A stretch of 64,000 nt of DNA, taken from assembly GCF_910592395.1 (NCBI RefSeq), contig NC_088310.1:255501-319500 (forward strand), in the 5' to 3' direction. Below the pieces are notes generated by a model. That model saw only the letters and a list, made by a program, of their open reading frames with translations. It ran no database searches and was not told the DNA's origin. Positions within the stretch are counted from its first letter, which is position 1. Each line of letters starts with the position of its first letter. Positions 1 through 14,596 of this stretch are shown here, piece after piece. The stretch comes from Lineus longissimus. Its lineage: Eukaryota; Nemertea; Pilidiophora; Heteronemertea; Lineidae. Position numbers and translations under genes: made by a program.

Positions 1-70
1 GTTTCTTTGGTGTTATGACGTGTATGCCTATTTCAGCGTAATTTCATATCGAATTGTTTGTTATTTCCAG

Positions 71-3000
71 AGCCAATATGACGTTTGAGAGAAACTTCAT
101 GACAGTGAGCTTATACCAGAACGGCTCTTCATCAAAACTGAACGCCACGGACAATATCGTGATGTCGTACACGATACCAAAGACAACACCCGGCGACATA
201 GGCAATAGGCACTGTGTCTTTTGGGACGGAGCGCTTCAGTAAGTTGGCCCTTGATTGTGACGAGCAATGATCAGAGATTGATCATTCGCGTGGACTATAA
301 TGAGCAATGTGATGTCGTCCATTTTGTGTAGCGTCGGTCATGGCTTCCCAACAGCTGATTGGACGAAGGAGAGCTCACCGAGTATGATTCTAATGGTATT
401 ATAACTAAATAGTAAAGAATCATTGATGACGAGTCACTGCCATTCCCCTACTCAATTACTATTCTCGGGTAAACAGGTTTGAAACTTCAAATAAACAATT
501 CAGCTGGATATGCTTTAATCAATTTCTCCTCGGACTTTCTCGGACTTAGTTAATTAGATTTGATTGTCTCATTTTCGCCAGTGGGTGGTCCGATGTCGGT
601 TGCCGCCTCACGCAAGCTACACACTATAAGACAGCCTGTGCGTGCGATCATCTCACTTTCTTCGCCGTTCTCATGGATGTGTCCGGGTCGAGTTTCACGG
701 TATGTAACGTGGATGCCTTTAAATTCCAATGCCAGTTATGAATCTGAAATCAGTGTACTAAATCTTTAGCGGGAAGATGGTCACAAGTAATTTTCGATTA
801 GTTGAAAAAAACCTGTCATTATCTCTCACAAAGAAGACCTTATGATTTATTAAGTAAAGCAGCATGGGAAGATCGTTCTGAACTGACGTCTAGTTACATG
901 GCTGATTGTGGCCGGGGCTCTGACATGATAGTAACTGATGAAGTCTATCTCTAACGGAAAATGAGCTGTTCCTCGCTAATTTTCATCGACGTCAAGGACA
1001 CTCTTGTCCTGTTTCTTCCCCTGAAGCCCCAACAACGTGCTCAAAGCTACTTACCATTTCTTCTGTTTCAGAAGGTTGATGAGGAAAGTGGGGACACGGA
1101 AAAAAGCTTGGCTATCCTGACCTACATTGGCTGCGGGCTGTCTATTGTCTGTCTCTTCATCTCAATCATTTGTTTTTTCACTCTGAGGCAAGTCAAGATA
1201 ACTAGTTCACGTACCCACCACAAGGGTGCTAGATTCTTAGTCTGGTGTGAATACTGAAGTAAGCTCACAATTATACGGACTATCATTGGACTTCATTCGT
1301 TTTTACCTTATAGTTTACGATAATGGCAGGAATGTACACCAGTTTATATGCTGGCGCCACCTGTCTGTGCTGTCAAAACCAGCACAACTAGTATAGAAGA
1401 AATAATTGTGTGTGATACTTTTTTTTATCTTGAACTACAAGTTAGAGCAAGAGCTGTTCTTCTTCAGGAGTATCTGGTGTCAGAAAATCACCATTCACTG
1501 CAACCTCTGCATCAGTCTCCTCCTGGGACAAACGCTCTTCGTAGCAGCGGTCGATCAGACCGAAGAAAAGGTAAAGAAGTCTTCGTCTTGTTTGGCGACA
1601 GCTTTGTATAACTCTGGCATTTGTTATATGCTTCACAGAAGCCACAGCTGTTGAGACCTGGCTTGGCCCGAACTCCAACTTACCTCCCGTGGAGGAACAC
1701 TGGTCTCCGTATTACGATTACGGAGCGGAACGAGAAAGACAATGAGTAGAATAAGGGGCCGACTGACATTTGTCTGCCATGTCTCAAATGGTGCCATTTC
1801 CGTTTTCCGTTCCAGACTTACTGTGCTCTGGTTGCAGGTGTTCTTCACTTCCTATTTCTTTCTGCCTTCTCGTGGATGTGTCTTGAAGGGGTCCAGCTCT
1901 ACCTGATGCTGGTCAAGGTTCTACCATTGAAGTACAACCGTATCGCCTGGTTCTATTTGTGTGGTTATGGTAAGCTTTCGCCACACCATCTTCAGTTTAT
2001 CTAAGGAACTTATCAAGCGGCGGAATGTAACTGCAGCTGCAGCGAAAGACTCTTGGAAATGTAGGTTTTGTCGAATGATTCGTGATGCGAGCCATCTGCA
2101 AAATATGGAGGGGCGTTCATCCATACCCATACTATTCCATCAAAAGCACCTTCAGTCCAAAACGCTGAAGGCATACGACTCAAATAACTACTTCGGGTCT
2201 TCTTCTTCAGGGGTTCCAGCCCTTATAGTCGGTGTGTCCTCTGCCGTATACTCCGAGGGATACGGAACCTCCACATGGTAAGATCTAAAGCTTCACAGTT
2301 ACAGCTGTCTCTGATGAAGAGCGGTCTCTTGAGTCTGATGAAGCAAGGACAATGGTATTGGAACTTCCCCGTGCGTTGTTGATATGTTAACCCGACTGCC
2401 CGACTGACGCGCTGTGAGAGGGCGAATCGCGCAGAACAGAAGAGCACGTCAATATAAATGGTTGATAATAATGCTGATTTAGCAACGATAGAAAAGATTC
2501 TTTTTATATTTCAGTTGTTGGCTGACGCACGATCATGGCTTTATCTGGACTTTCACTGGACCCGTCCTTTTAGTCATGGTGGTAGGTCATCTGTCTGTAG
2601 TGACGATATAAAGAACATTGCGTCCAGGACACGCCGACGTTTGGGATTCAAATGAATAGCGCTTATTAAGTCTATCGGAATAGGTTAACGTCTTGGTTTG
2701 CTGTAGCTAATCTTGAAACGTCGGGGAAAAGCTACGACTACAGATATTTCATCACTCAAGTACCTCCACACTTATCACCTATCGGTTTCCCCTGATTAAT
2801 CTACCTAGCATTATGTTTCCAGATCAACATTTGTTTTCTTATCCAAACCCTGCGAGTGATTTACAAGGTTGGACACGGAACGATGAGGTCTTCACATCAA
2901 GATACGCACCTCCAGTGCTTCAGGTATGGTGTTTGCTGTTTGGCTCATGAACCCAACTTGGCACTAGGCCTGCTGACAGTCCACCGGCTGGACAAGGCGT

Positions 3001-4539
3001 TTCCTACAACATGTAAATACCAAATGATTAACACATGACTGGCATGAGGAAGTGAGGGAAAACCCTGCCTATGGGACGATAGCTGGCAGTTAATGCCGTA
3101 TCCAGACTGAACTTGGAGGGTGGACATTTCCCTCTCACGGACTTGACCCACTTTGATCACGGATCAGCACATCGGGCGACTGGAGTCGCCGCTTTAGAAT
3201 TATACGTGTTAACATCGACTTCCGATTACATTGATTCATTCCAGGCGTGCCGCTAGAGGCGCTGTCCTCTTACAATGCATCCTCGGGACAACATGGATCA
3301 TTGGCTATGCCTACCAGGGACCAAGCACTCTTGTCTTTGCTTACGTGTTTACGACCCTCAATTCTACCCAGGTAAAATATGCGATAGCCTCAGTTGTGAG
3401 GCCGAATCGTGCTAAATTTACGAATGCAAACCTCGAGCATAAAACGATCAAATTCACCCCTCTAACCCGACCAAAGGGCCTAATTGCCGTGAAAAGACGA
3501 ATGCCAAATATTTTTTTCAATTGTTTTTTTTTATGCTCAAAATGAAGAAACATCATCAGCCCGACTACAAATTATTTTGGCTTTGAAACTTTTTCAGAAT
3601 TTTGAACTTATGAAAAAGTTCAACAATTTTGACGGGAAAACTTAATCATGCATTTTGTCCCCGGATTTTCAACTTCACTAATGCGACCACCCCGGTAACG
3701 CGACCATTCAACATCGGTCCCATGAGTGGTCGTTTTACCGGGGTTCCACTGTATATATAGACATCTCATTTTAGGGTGTGTTTATCTTCTTATTCCACGT
3801 GGCTACTAACGGCAAGGTCCTGAAAGCCATCAAAGACAAACTCGAACAACTCAGAAAGTGTAGGGCTGGAAAAGGATCAGCAGAGTGTACGGGCTTAGTA
3901 GGTATATGTATTTGGATACAGCATATTTCTTACACCAGTTTTGAGATTTCTACATGATAACTTTGCTCCATAAAGTCACAGTTGGATCGGAGTGAACGAT
4001 GCAGCTCTTAATCGAGTGATACATTTGATAAAACATACTGTAGAAAGTATTGGAGCCACGCAGATCTGGTTGAAGTAATGTTTCTGAATGTAAATTAGGT
4101 TATGTCTCAGCCAAACGAGGTAGGAATGATTACACTCTATCAACTATTCTAGGGGACCGCCCAGAATAACCGTCCAGTCAAGCAACGCCGTGATACACCA
4201 GCCATTCTTTCCCTCCCTGATTTGATCAAGACGGCGAGGGCACGCAAGACGAGTAAGATCGAGCCGATTTCACATCCGAACAGCGTCAACCTCAGCGTGG
4301 CAAACCTACTACAGGACACTCCCCAGCAAAGAGCGACTACTCGTGATAGGATGTTATTCCCTGAGCGCAAAGTGTCACTCTCACGATCTCTGAGGGCCAG
4401 CTTTGACCAGAGGGATTCTGAGCAGATGGTGCTGAGAGGAGAAGAGAAGACTTCAAGAAGTAGCAGTGGACGATTCTCATCGGTTTCCGGTGAAAGTTCC
4501 AACTCGAATGTAACCTTGGTGTCGGTCATAAAAAGATAA
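71..4539 (+). CDS. Adhesion G-protein-coupled receptor (latrophilin-like), 3' part, 11 exons
   Basis: Seven-pass surface receptor of the adhesion GPCR class; only the C-terminal 509 residues lie in the window. Exons: 71-238, 582-699, 1072-1187, 1468-1570, 1816-1969, 2211-2277, 2515-2581, 2823-2923, 3245-3371, 3775-3897, 4153-4539; phases match throughout. The first two exons encode the end of a GAIN domain with a full GPS motif ([25 protein letters not shown]); HLT is the expected autocleavage site. TM1 is in exon 3, TM2 ([13 protein letters not shown]) in exon 4, TM3 ([11 protein letters not shown]) in exon 5, TM5 in exons 7-8, TM6 ([10 protein letters not shown]) in exon 9 and TM7 ([15 protein letters not shown]) in exon 10. 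The last exon encodes a Ser/Arg-rich cytoplasmic tail ending at TAA 4537-4539. Intron 3 appears to use a GC donor at 1188. The TM residues resemble the ADGRL group most, but the N-terminal adhesion domains needed to name it are outside the window. Confidence 0.9.
3505..3754 (+). repeat. Dispersed repeat, copy in GPCR intron 9
   Basis: It shares with 12380-12736 the segments ATGAAGAAACATCATCA, TCAGAATTTTGAACTTATG, GGGAAAACTTAAT and the terminal ACCGGGGTTCCACTGTATAT, in the same order and orientation. Confidence 0.8.
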
Positions 4540-4893
4540 ACATGGATCTGCTGAAGTCCATGTGGCAACGTTACAAGCAACAATAAGTGCAGTGGGAGGT
4601 TTCGCCCGTCTTTCGAAGAGATACGTACGACAAAGTTCGAAGTATTTGAATGTATTTGAAATGTTTCCCGATGCGGATCCCGCCTTCACTTGAGCTGGCT
4701 GAATCTACGGGGAGTTTTACCTGCTATTCCATTGATGAAGCCGTTGCTCACTTCGCTGCCTTTCGAATGCTCTTCGTTAGAAGAGGTTATTCTTGGGGTA
4801 TGACTGCCGAGTTTTGCTCAACATGTGAAAGTTCAGTGTTTTTTGGGTCATTAAATTGTCGAAGCAGTCGTTCTAAGATTCCGGCTTCATGCT
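4540..4893. other. Tail-to-tail spacer between GPCR and gene A
   Basis: This short spacer should hold the 3' UTRs of two convergent genes, the receptor on the plus strand and gene A on the minus strand. I see no coding exon and no clear AATAAA on either strand. Confidence 0.5.
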
Positions 4894-8147
<3,254 letters not shown>

Positions 8148-8221
8148 GATGACACCTTTACGCTTGTCTCCGAAATGATAGTGATAAAGAAGATTATTGA
8201 CAACCAGGGGACAGCTATCAC

Positions 8222-8243
8222 AACGAGGCTAAGGTGGTGCAGT
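8222..8243 (-). promoter_or_regulatory. Shared upstream element, gene A copy
   Basis: In gene sense it reads ACTGCACCACC followed by GCCTCGTT. It is one of ten copies found at similar distances upstream of start codons in this array. Whether it is core promoter or 5' UTR is not known from sequence. Confidence 0.6.
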
Positions 8244-9140
8244 GTCACAATGAGGTAGAAAGTGAGAAATAAATCAAATTGGCTTACTTGATGACAAACC
8301 CTCACGTACTGTTAGAGGTCATCCCGTCATGGTCGGATCCTTCATTCAATAGCAACATGCCAGTAACGATCGTTAAGTTTATACTTGTTAAATTGGTTGA
8401 ATGCCCGTGATATCTGATGTGATTAGATGATTTATGGGTTTTTCATAGATGAATGGTCGATAGTCAGCAAGCCAACCAAGTCAAAGAAAGTAGGGCCTAT
8501 CAAAAGACACAGGAGAATGTTGGCAGATTCTCGAACGGTCAACACTGAGAAGTAATTGGATAGCGTTCACTTCCTACACTTTTTGCTTTATATCAACGAA
8601 TGGGTGCTTTCTATTGTGCTATTGAACACAACTATAAATTGTTGTCTAAAATTTGGCTTTTGAAGCAAAACAAAACTCAGAAAGTAAACATTTTAAATTC
8701 ACGCGTGAGATCCTGCATGTCCTGGTGAATATAACCAGGAAAGCATCACCTCTTAAAGCTGATGGGTAAGCCCTATTGAGACCCCAGACCATACAGTGAT
8801 CCAGCCGTATTTCGGCTCTCCGGACATTTTATGTGCTGCTCTCAATGTACCCCTCTGGTCTTAGAGTAACATGTTACTCTAAGCTCTGGTACACCGTGGG
8901 TAGTCGCACACTTATTATAGAACAGGACCAGAACATACCCCACGCCGCACCAGGTAGCGAACATCCTCGCTTTGATTATGCTCAGGGGTAAATGGGAAAG
9001 AAAGCAGAATATCCGAATAAACAGTCCCGATCCCAAGTCTTCGGCCCCCCCTGAGGGCGATGTTTCTTTGAAGTCTACATGTACAGTGTGTTTCGGCAGT
9101 TCATTGACAAAACGAACACTATACAGCTAAATTCTACTTC

Positions 9141-9146
9141 TTTATT
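9141..9146 (-). terminator. Probable poly(A) signal of gene B
   Basis: AATAAA on the minus strand, about 320 nt past the gene B stop codon. Confidence 0.5.
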
Positions 9147-9464
9147 ACATAAGTATCTCGTTTCTGGAGAAAGACCAATGAGTCCAGTTTAAGGGTGTTT
9201 TTAAAAGGTAAACATGGGCATTGGAAGAAGTATAATCAATAAAGCCTTCACAATGATGACTGTTCCAGTGTTTGGAACAAAAATGCGCCCAAATTAACTA
9301 TTCAACAAAATGAAATTTCCCAGCCACATCAACATATCATCATCTGACAATCATTAGTAATAACTAGTCACTTCTAAGTGTCCAAATTCCGTAGCACCGC
9401 TGACTACACGAATAAGCATGACAGCCATTATCTCAGTCTCATCATGCAATAAGGTGCGCATGCG

Positions 9465-11375
9465 CTATACAAAGCCATCATCCCTGGTCTCTTCCCCCGG
9501 ATACATCGATCCAATGAACTCTGAAACAAAACATGGAAAATCAGTTGTGATCACTACAACGGTGCCTTCCTGCCACTACACATCTCTGACTGACTTCGGT
9601 ACCTCATATAGGCTCGAACAGCAAATCCTACTTTGTCATTCAATATTATGAAATATCAAAAATGAATTCAAACTTGCCGTTACGAAGCGATTTCAGGGAG
9701 ATGATTTTGATGAGTTGATACTGTTGCTAATCAGTCGTAAATGTTTCTGAAACGCATATGATATCTACCGTTATAGTTGATATGGTTATCGCCATCAATG
9801 TCAGCCTCCCTGATCATCTCATCCACTTCCTCATCAGTCAGTTTCTCGCCGAGGTTGGTCATGGCGTGCCGTAGCTCTGCAGCGCTGATCAGCCCGTCGC
9901 CATTCCTATCAAACACCTTGAAGGCGTCCCTGAGATGCTGCTGTGGGTCGGGAACCTCCTCTTTCCTCTTGTCCATCATCACCGAGAATTCATTGAATTC
10001 AATGGTGCCATTACCTGCAATATGAAGTCGTAATCGTGAAACATAAACGGGGGGGGGGGGGGGGGGTGGTGAACTATCTCACATACTGCTACCTCTACCG
10101 GCCAAATAAATATATCACGGATCATCTGATGAAATGGCTTGAGTGTAGTCGCAGGAGTACTCTTCAAATCCGTCGTCACATTACGAAAAGCACGTCATTG
10201 AGGTTGGGGTGCGAGAAAACCACTGCAAAATCGTAGGTTCAGATATCTTCTAATCCACTTCGTTTTTCGAAATGAGAGTAAGAAAACCAAGTTCCCGGAT
10301 AAGACCTAGTAGCTTATGGAGCCTTCGTACTCAGAAGACCCTGGCAGCTGAACCACATGATGATGATTCTTTCCAGGAATATACCAGTAACAAGTGTAGC
10401 ATGGCCACAGTGCTTGCCATGTTGTGACTATCATGATTTGGGTTGTAGCGCGGCCGCGGTGCAGGGCAGTCGAGCCTGGCTGAGGTCAGCACGTAACACC
10501 GCAGTAGTAGTGCAGTATACGACGACATGTCGTCACATTATATTTAACACGGCCTACATGAAAGTACCACTACTTGCCATCAAGGTCGTGTTCTACTATC
10601 ATGTCCTCGAGATCATTTTCCGTCGGGTTCTGGCCCAGCATGCGCATCACCGTGCCGAGCTCGGAGACGGTGATCCGGCCATTGTGGTCCAGGTCGAACA
10701 GATTAAAGGCCTTTCTGTACTCTGGAAATGTACAATGAGGTACCGTCTCATTGAACCTGTGCATTTATATTCATATCGCGACTTCGTATCGAGAATTCGT
10801 AAACTTGCAATACGATAAACCGATCGGATCGGGACCCATTCTGACAGAATCAAGACAAAGATTTCGGGTAAGTGGAGTTTCAATACACTCATGTTTTGAA
10901 TTCGTCATAACTTATTGTTCAAAATTCCAGGGATATATCCATTCCTTCTTTAGGAGAGAAAAAACCTACCTGCAGCGGCTTGGATTTCCTGTTAGAATAG
11001 AAAATAAGTGACATGTTAGTGATGATAGCTAGCAAAGGAACAAATCGATGATAGCTACGTTGGCTAATAGCTACATATACTTGCATGTCATGATGTAGTT
11101 TGTGCCGATTTTGTTCTGACTCCAGGTTAATCTTTCAAGTCAATCTTGGGGCCATGCTTGTCTGTCCTTTAGGTGAAAAGTGTCTGTCTGGCATTTTGAT
11201 AGGCCTACTACGCCCAGTCGAGGAAATGGATGTGTAGCAGCCATCGTACTTACTTAACAGCGACATGATGTAATCAAAGGTGCAAGGACTTTCACCATTG
11301 TCTTCTGTCGCCGGCAAGTAGTATGCTTGAAAGAGCATTTGGGAAATTAGAAAAAAAACTTACCTCGTCCGCCAT
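9465..11375 (-). CDS. Calmodulin-like protein B (158 aa), GC-AG intron, altered EF4
   Basis: Divergent calmodulin paralog. Exons: 11364-11375 (MADE), 10970-10988 (EIQAAA), 10578-10721, 9769-10014, 9465-9520; 477 nt in all. EF1 is [14 protein letters not shown]2 [12 protein letters not shown] and EF3 [14 protein letters not shown]4 is [12 protein letters not shown], where the usually invariant Gly at loop position 6 is Asn, so it probably binds Ca2+ weakly. The linker is lengthened and Pro-rich ([15 protein letters not shown]). The last exon ends [18 protein letters not shown], with no MM pair and a long acidic tail. The donor after the 144-nt exon is GCAAGT (GC at 10577-10576), and phase allows no GT alternative nearby. 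A 19-G run lies in the following intron. The upstream element is at 11505-11530. Confidence 0.85.
10048..10066 (+). repeat. Poly-G run (19 G)
   Basis: Nineteen consecutive G bases on the plus strand lie in the intron between the 144-nt and 246-nt exons of gene B, so the pre-mRNA carries a C run. Confidence 0.95.
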
Positions 11376-12106
11376 TGTTTTAAGCACTTAGGGAGCCTCA
11401 GTGGGTTATCTGGCAGAGAGTTTCCTCGTGCTGTATGATATTTCAAGTGTGTTTGTTGGTATAAATAATATCATACTCAGGTAACTGACAACAAGGAAGT
11501 TTGCGAAATCGAGGCCGGCTTGGCGCATTTAGAACCGTGCCAAAAAAAGGATACGCATGAACGTCTCCATAAAGCGATTATCATTTCATTAAAAACATCA
11601 AGAATGAAAGCTAAGTGTGAAGTCAAGAATGGCGCCTATCTTGTTTATGATAGTTTGCCGACAAGACTTGATTGACAATTACCTTTGTGTCATCAGTAGC
11701 TATGCGATGTACACACATATGTTTATTGCACCAGACTGTAGTTCTTTGGCACAAATAGAAGAGGTGTTGGAAGAAATTGATAAAAGGATGTGAAAAACAT
11801 GTAACGGAAAATTTTGCCTGTGTAGACATTGTATAATTGCTCTAACATGTTTTTTAAACGATTTTTAGCCGAAATGATAATTTCGACTAAAACATTATGA
11901 GAACAACACGATTACATAATATCAAGAAAAATATCATCATTTTTATGTCTTGAAATGTTCACGTCCAATTATTCTGTTTTATATACAGGTCAATACGACG
12001 TTCTGTGAACGTTTTCTGAAAATCTTTTTTTTTCATTTTGGAGATATGAATTGTCCATTCCCAGTGGCGGTAGGGTAAGCACTTCCTCGACTGCCTCACA
12101 CTTTCA
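11376..12106. other. Intergenic spacer B-C
   Basis: It contains the gene B upstream element at 11505-11530, followed by AT-rich sequence. I see no coding exon. Confidence 0.5.
11505..11530 (-). promoter_or_regulatory. Shared upstream element, gene B copy
   Basis: In gene sense it reads AAATGCGCCA then GCCTCGATTTC, 130 bp above the gene B ATG. It is a weaker match than the copies at D, E, I and J. Confidence 0.5.
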
Positions 12107-14093
12107 TTAGCCGTTTATCATTTCAACAAATTCTGAAAACGGAAAAAACCAAATTCAAAACTCTTTGGTTAAATTGGTTATTTCAGCTTGCTTCGTAGGC
12201 CTATTGTTAATGGACGACGGCGTTAGCGCGCCAAGCCTGCCATGTATCTGATTCTGTTAAGTGCGATTGCTGTACTCTTGGCTTTGAAAATCTTTCAGAA
12301 TTTTGAACTTATGAAAAAATTCAACTCTGAAGGATGAACAAATTTCTGAGTCCAAATATTTTTTCACTTGTTTTTTTTCTGCTCAAAATGAAGAAACATC
12401 ATCAACCCCAAACATTTTTTGGCTTTGAAAATCTTTCAGAATTTTGAACTTGTGAAAAATATCTAAGTCCAAATACTTTTTTCACTTGTTTTTTTCTGCT
12501 CCAAATGAAGAAACATCATCATCTCCAAAAAAGTTTGGCTTTGAAAATTTTTCAGAATTTGAGCTGATGAAAAAATTCAACCCAGAAGGATGAAATTTTT
12601 TTATTAACTTAACTCATTAAAAGTTTAACAATTTTGGCGGGAAAACTTAATCCTGCATTTTGTCCCTGCGTTTGCAACTTCACGCAACCATTCAACCTCG
12701 GTCCCATGAGTGGTCGTGTTACCGGGGTTCCACTGTATATCCGTTATAACCAGCAACACTCTAATAAACGGCTAGAATTCCTAGTATTCGTGACTGAGAA
12801 TTACCTGTAATATCAATACGTCCATCTCCATCAATGTCAGCTTCCCTGATCATCTCTTGAACTTCCTCATCGGTCAATTTCTCGCCGAGCTGGGTCATGA
12901 CGTGTTTCAGCTCTTCGAAACTAATAAAACCATTGCCGTCCTTGTCGAACACTTTGAAAGCCATCTTTAGGTCCTCCCCTGGATGCGGACATTTTAGTTT
13001 TTGCTTGTTCATCATGTGGCAGAATTCATCGAATTCTATGGTTGTACTACCTGCAAGTAATTTGAAAATGAAATCTTACCTTACGCCGACCATGGTCTAG
13101 TAAAAGCCATCAGCTTAGCTAGTGAGGTACTGCATCGCTCAAACGTATGTTTGTGCATGTTGTCGAGTTACAGATCCAAAAATCAACCTACCATTAACAT
13201 CCACCTCGCTGATAATTTTCCTCAAATCCTCCTTTGTTGGATTCTGTCCGAGAGAGCGCATCACAGTACCAAGCTCGCTGCATGTTATGTGACCATTGCC
13301 ATCCTTGTCAAAGAAGTTGAAGGCCTCTCTATACTCTGAAAAAGATTGTGAACAGCGACCCAGTTTAGCGATGTGTGATGTTTCCGTCCAGATCCGTACA
13401 TCATCACATATACATCCCAGTGTCATTGAAGCTCTGTGGCATCTGCTTTTCTCTTGACCACGACTGCACCAAAACGCTCCACGGACTATCTCGAAGAATG
13501 ACTATCCGGAGCTGCCGAAACAGTGCTTCACTTTGATAGAATCATTATTTAGTGGTAAACCTTCACTTGCTAATTTCGCCGTATCTGTTGTGTAACATTG
13601 TCCTCGACTGCAGATGTGTCCAGCCTTACCAAAAGAAACTAACAACTCCTCTACGTACCTGCTATTTGCTCTGCATCCTGAAATACGGGAAATTGACAAT
13701 GTCAGAGGCTGACCACGAACTCGTATTCGAGTGGAAGAAGTTTGTACTATTCATGGGACTTTTCATGTGATTGTCTGAAACTGACAGCTGGCGCATTGCT
13801 GCCAGATGATATTACACATTTTCCCCATTTCACGGTAAACAGCGTTGAAATAGGATGATAGACCTTTTCACTCTTAAGTGGTATTCAAAGGTGCCTTGGT
13901 ATGAAAATGGTACCTTTAGGTGAAGTGGTGCACTCTATCGATATATCACTGTGTTAAATCATGAACCATTGTTGTTGATATTTCATGTTAGTCTGTGGAA
14001 GTCAACACACAATTTGTATAAAAAACTGGGTCAAAGACAAACCTGGCTAATACCTAAACTACTTACTTGTCCCAGTGTCTGCTGTTCTGCCAT
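12107..14093 (-). CDS. Calmodulin-like protein C (153 aa), short tail
   Basis: Calmodulin paralog. Exons: 14067-14093 (MAEQQTLGQ), 13659-13677 (DAEQIA), 13192-13335, 12805-13050, 12107-12132; 462 nt. EF1 is [14 protein letters not shown]2 is [12 protein letters not shown], with Thr at loop position 6 instead of Gly, so it is probably weakened. EF3 is [12 protein letters not shown] and EF4 [12 protein letters not shown]. The linker is basic with Cys ([14 protein letters not shown]). The last exon encodes EFVEMING and then stops, so the tail is shorter than in calmodulin. The last intron carries a dispersed repeat with a transposon-like end (12280-12736). The upstream element is at 14211-14240. 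Confidence 0.85.
12280..12736 (+). repeat. Dispersed repeat, long copy, possible DNA-transposon derivative
   Basis: A block beginning GGCTTTGAAAATCTTTCAG occurs three times in tandem (12280, 12421, 12537). It is followed by a unique 3' part that ends ACCGGGGTTCCACTGTA. The same 3' part is at 3505-3754 in a GPCR intron, and its end is at 63316-63366 in reverse. The end reads TACAGTGGAACCCCGGTAAC in reverse complement, which resembles a terminal inverted repeat next to a TA target; the class is inferred. Confidence 0.7.
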
Positions 14094-14210
14094 TTTCGAC
14101 GGCGAATCTTGAAGCTATCTGCGAAGCGCAATACCTGAGCCTTGTTTTCTGTCACTCGAGCTCATCCGACCATAGTACCAGGCAACACGGATGGAGTTTG
14201 TTTTGACTTG

Positions 14211-14240
14211 AAAGCGAGGCCAGTTTTGGGCAATTCAGTG
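14211..14240 (-). promoter_or_regulatory. Shared upstream element, gene C copy
   Basis: In gene sense it reads CACTGAATTGCCCA then GCCTCGCTTT, 118 bp above the ATG. It is an imperfect match. Confidence 0.4.
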
Positions 14241-14596
14241 TGATATGCCACACGACTCATCTGATCTTTTGATATTTACTATCTTCAAAACAGTATTCCA
14301 ATGCTGACAAGTTCTATAGTACTACAGGCCTGTGTATGAACTACTTGTGAGTAGGTTTTTATTGTTACCTATTCAGTGCGTTTGTTGTGATTTGAAAGGC
14401 TTCGATATGTTCAGAACGATAAATCAGGAGGAATGGGACATTAAGTCTACTCCTATGGTTCGTTGACCACAAAAGCTATCAATTTGAGATCGCTTGAACC
14501 TTGAATCATCAAGGAAGATGCATTGGGGACATCTTCATCACCGTAAATGTTACCGTGATGAGCATGAGATACGCGGGCACAATGCAGACGCCTCGA

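Larger units (their letters stand above)
8148..9464. other. Intergenic spacer A-B
   Basis: It contains the gene A upstream element (8222-8243) and, near 9141, a probable poly(A) signal of gene B. No other coding exon or repeat was recognised. Confidence 0.5.
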
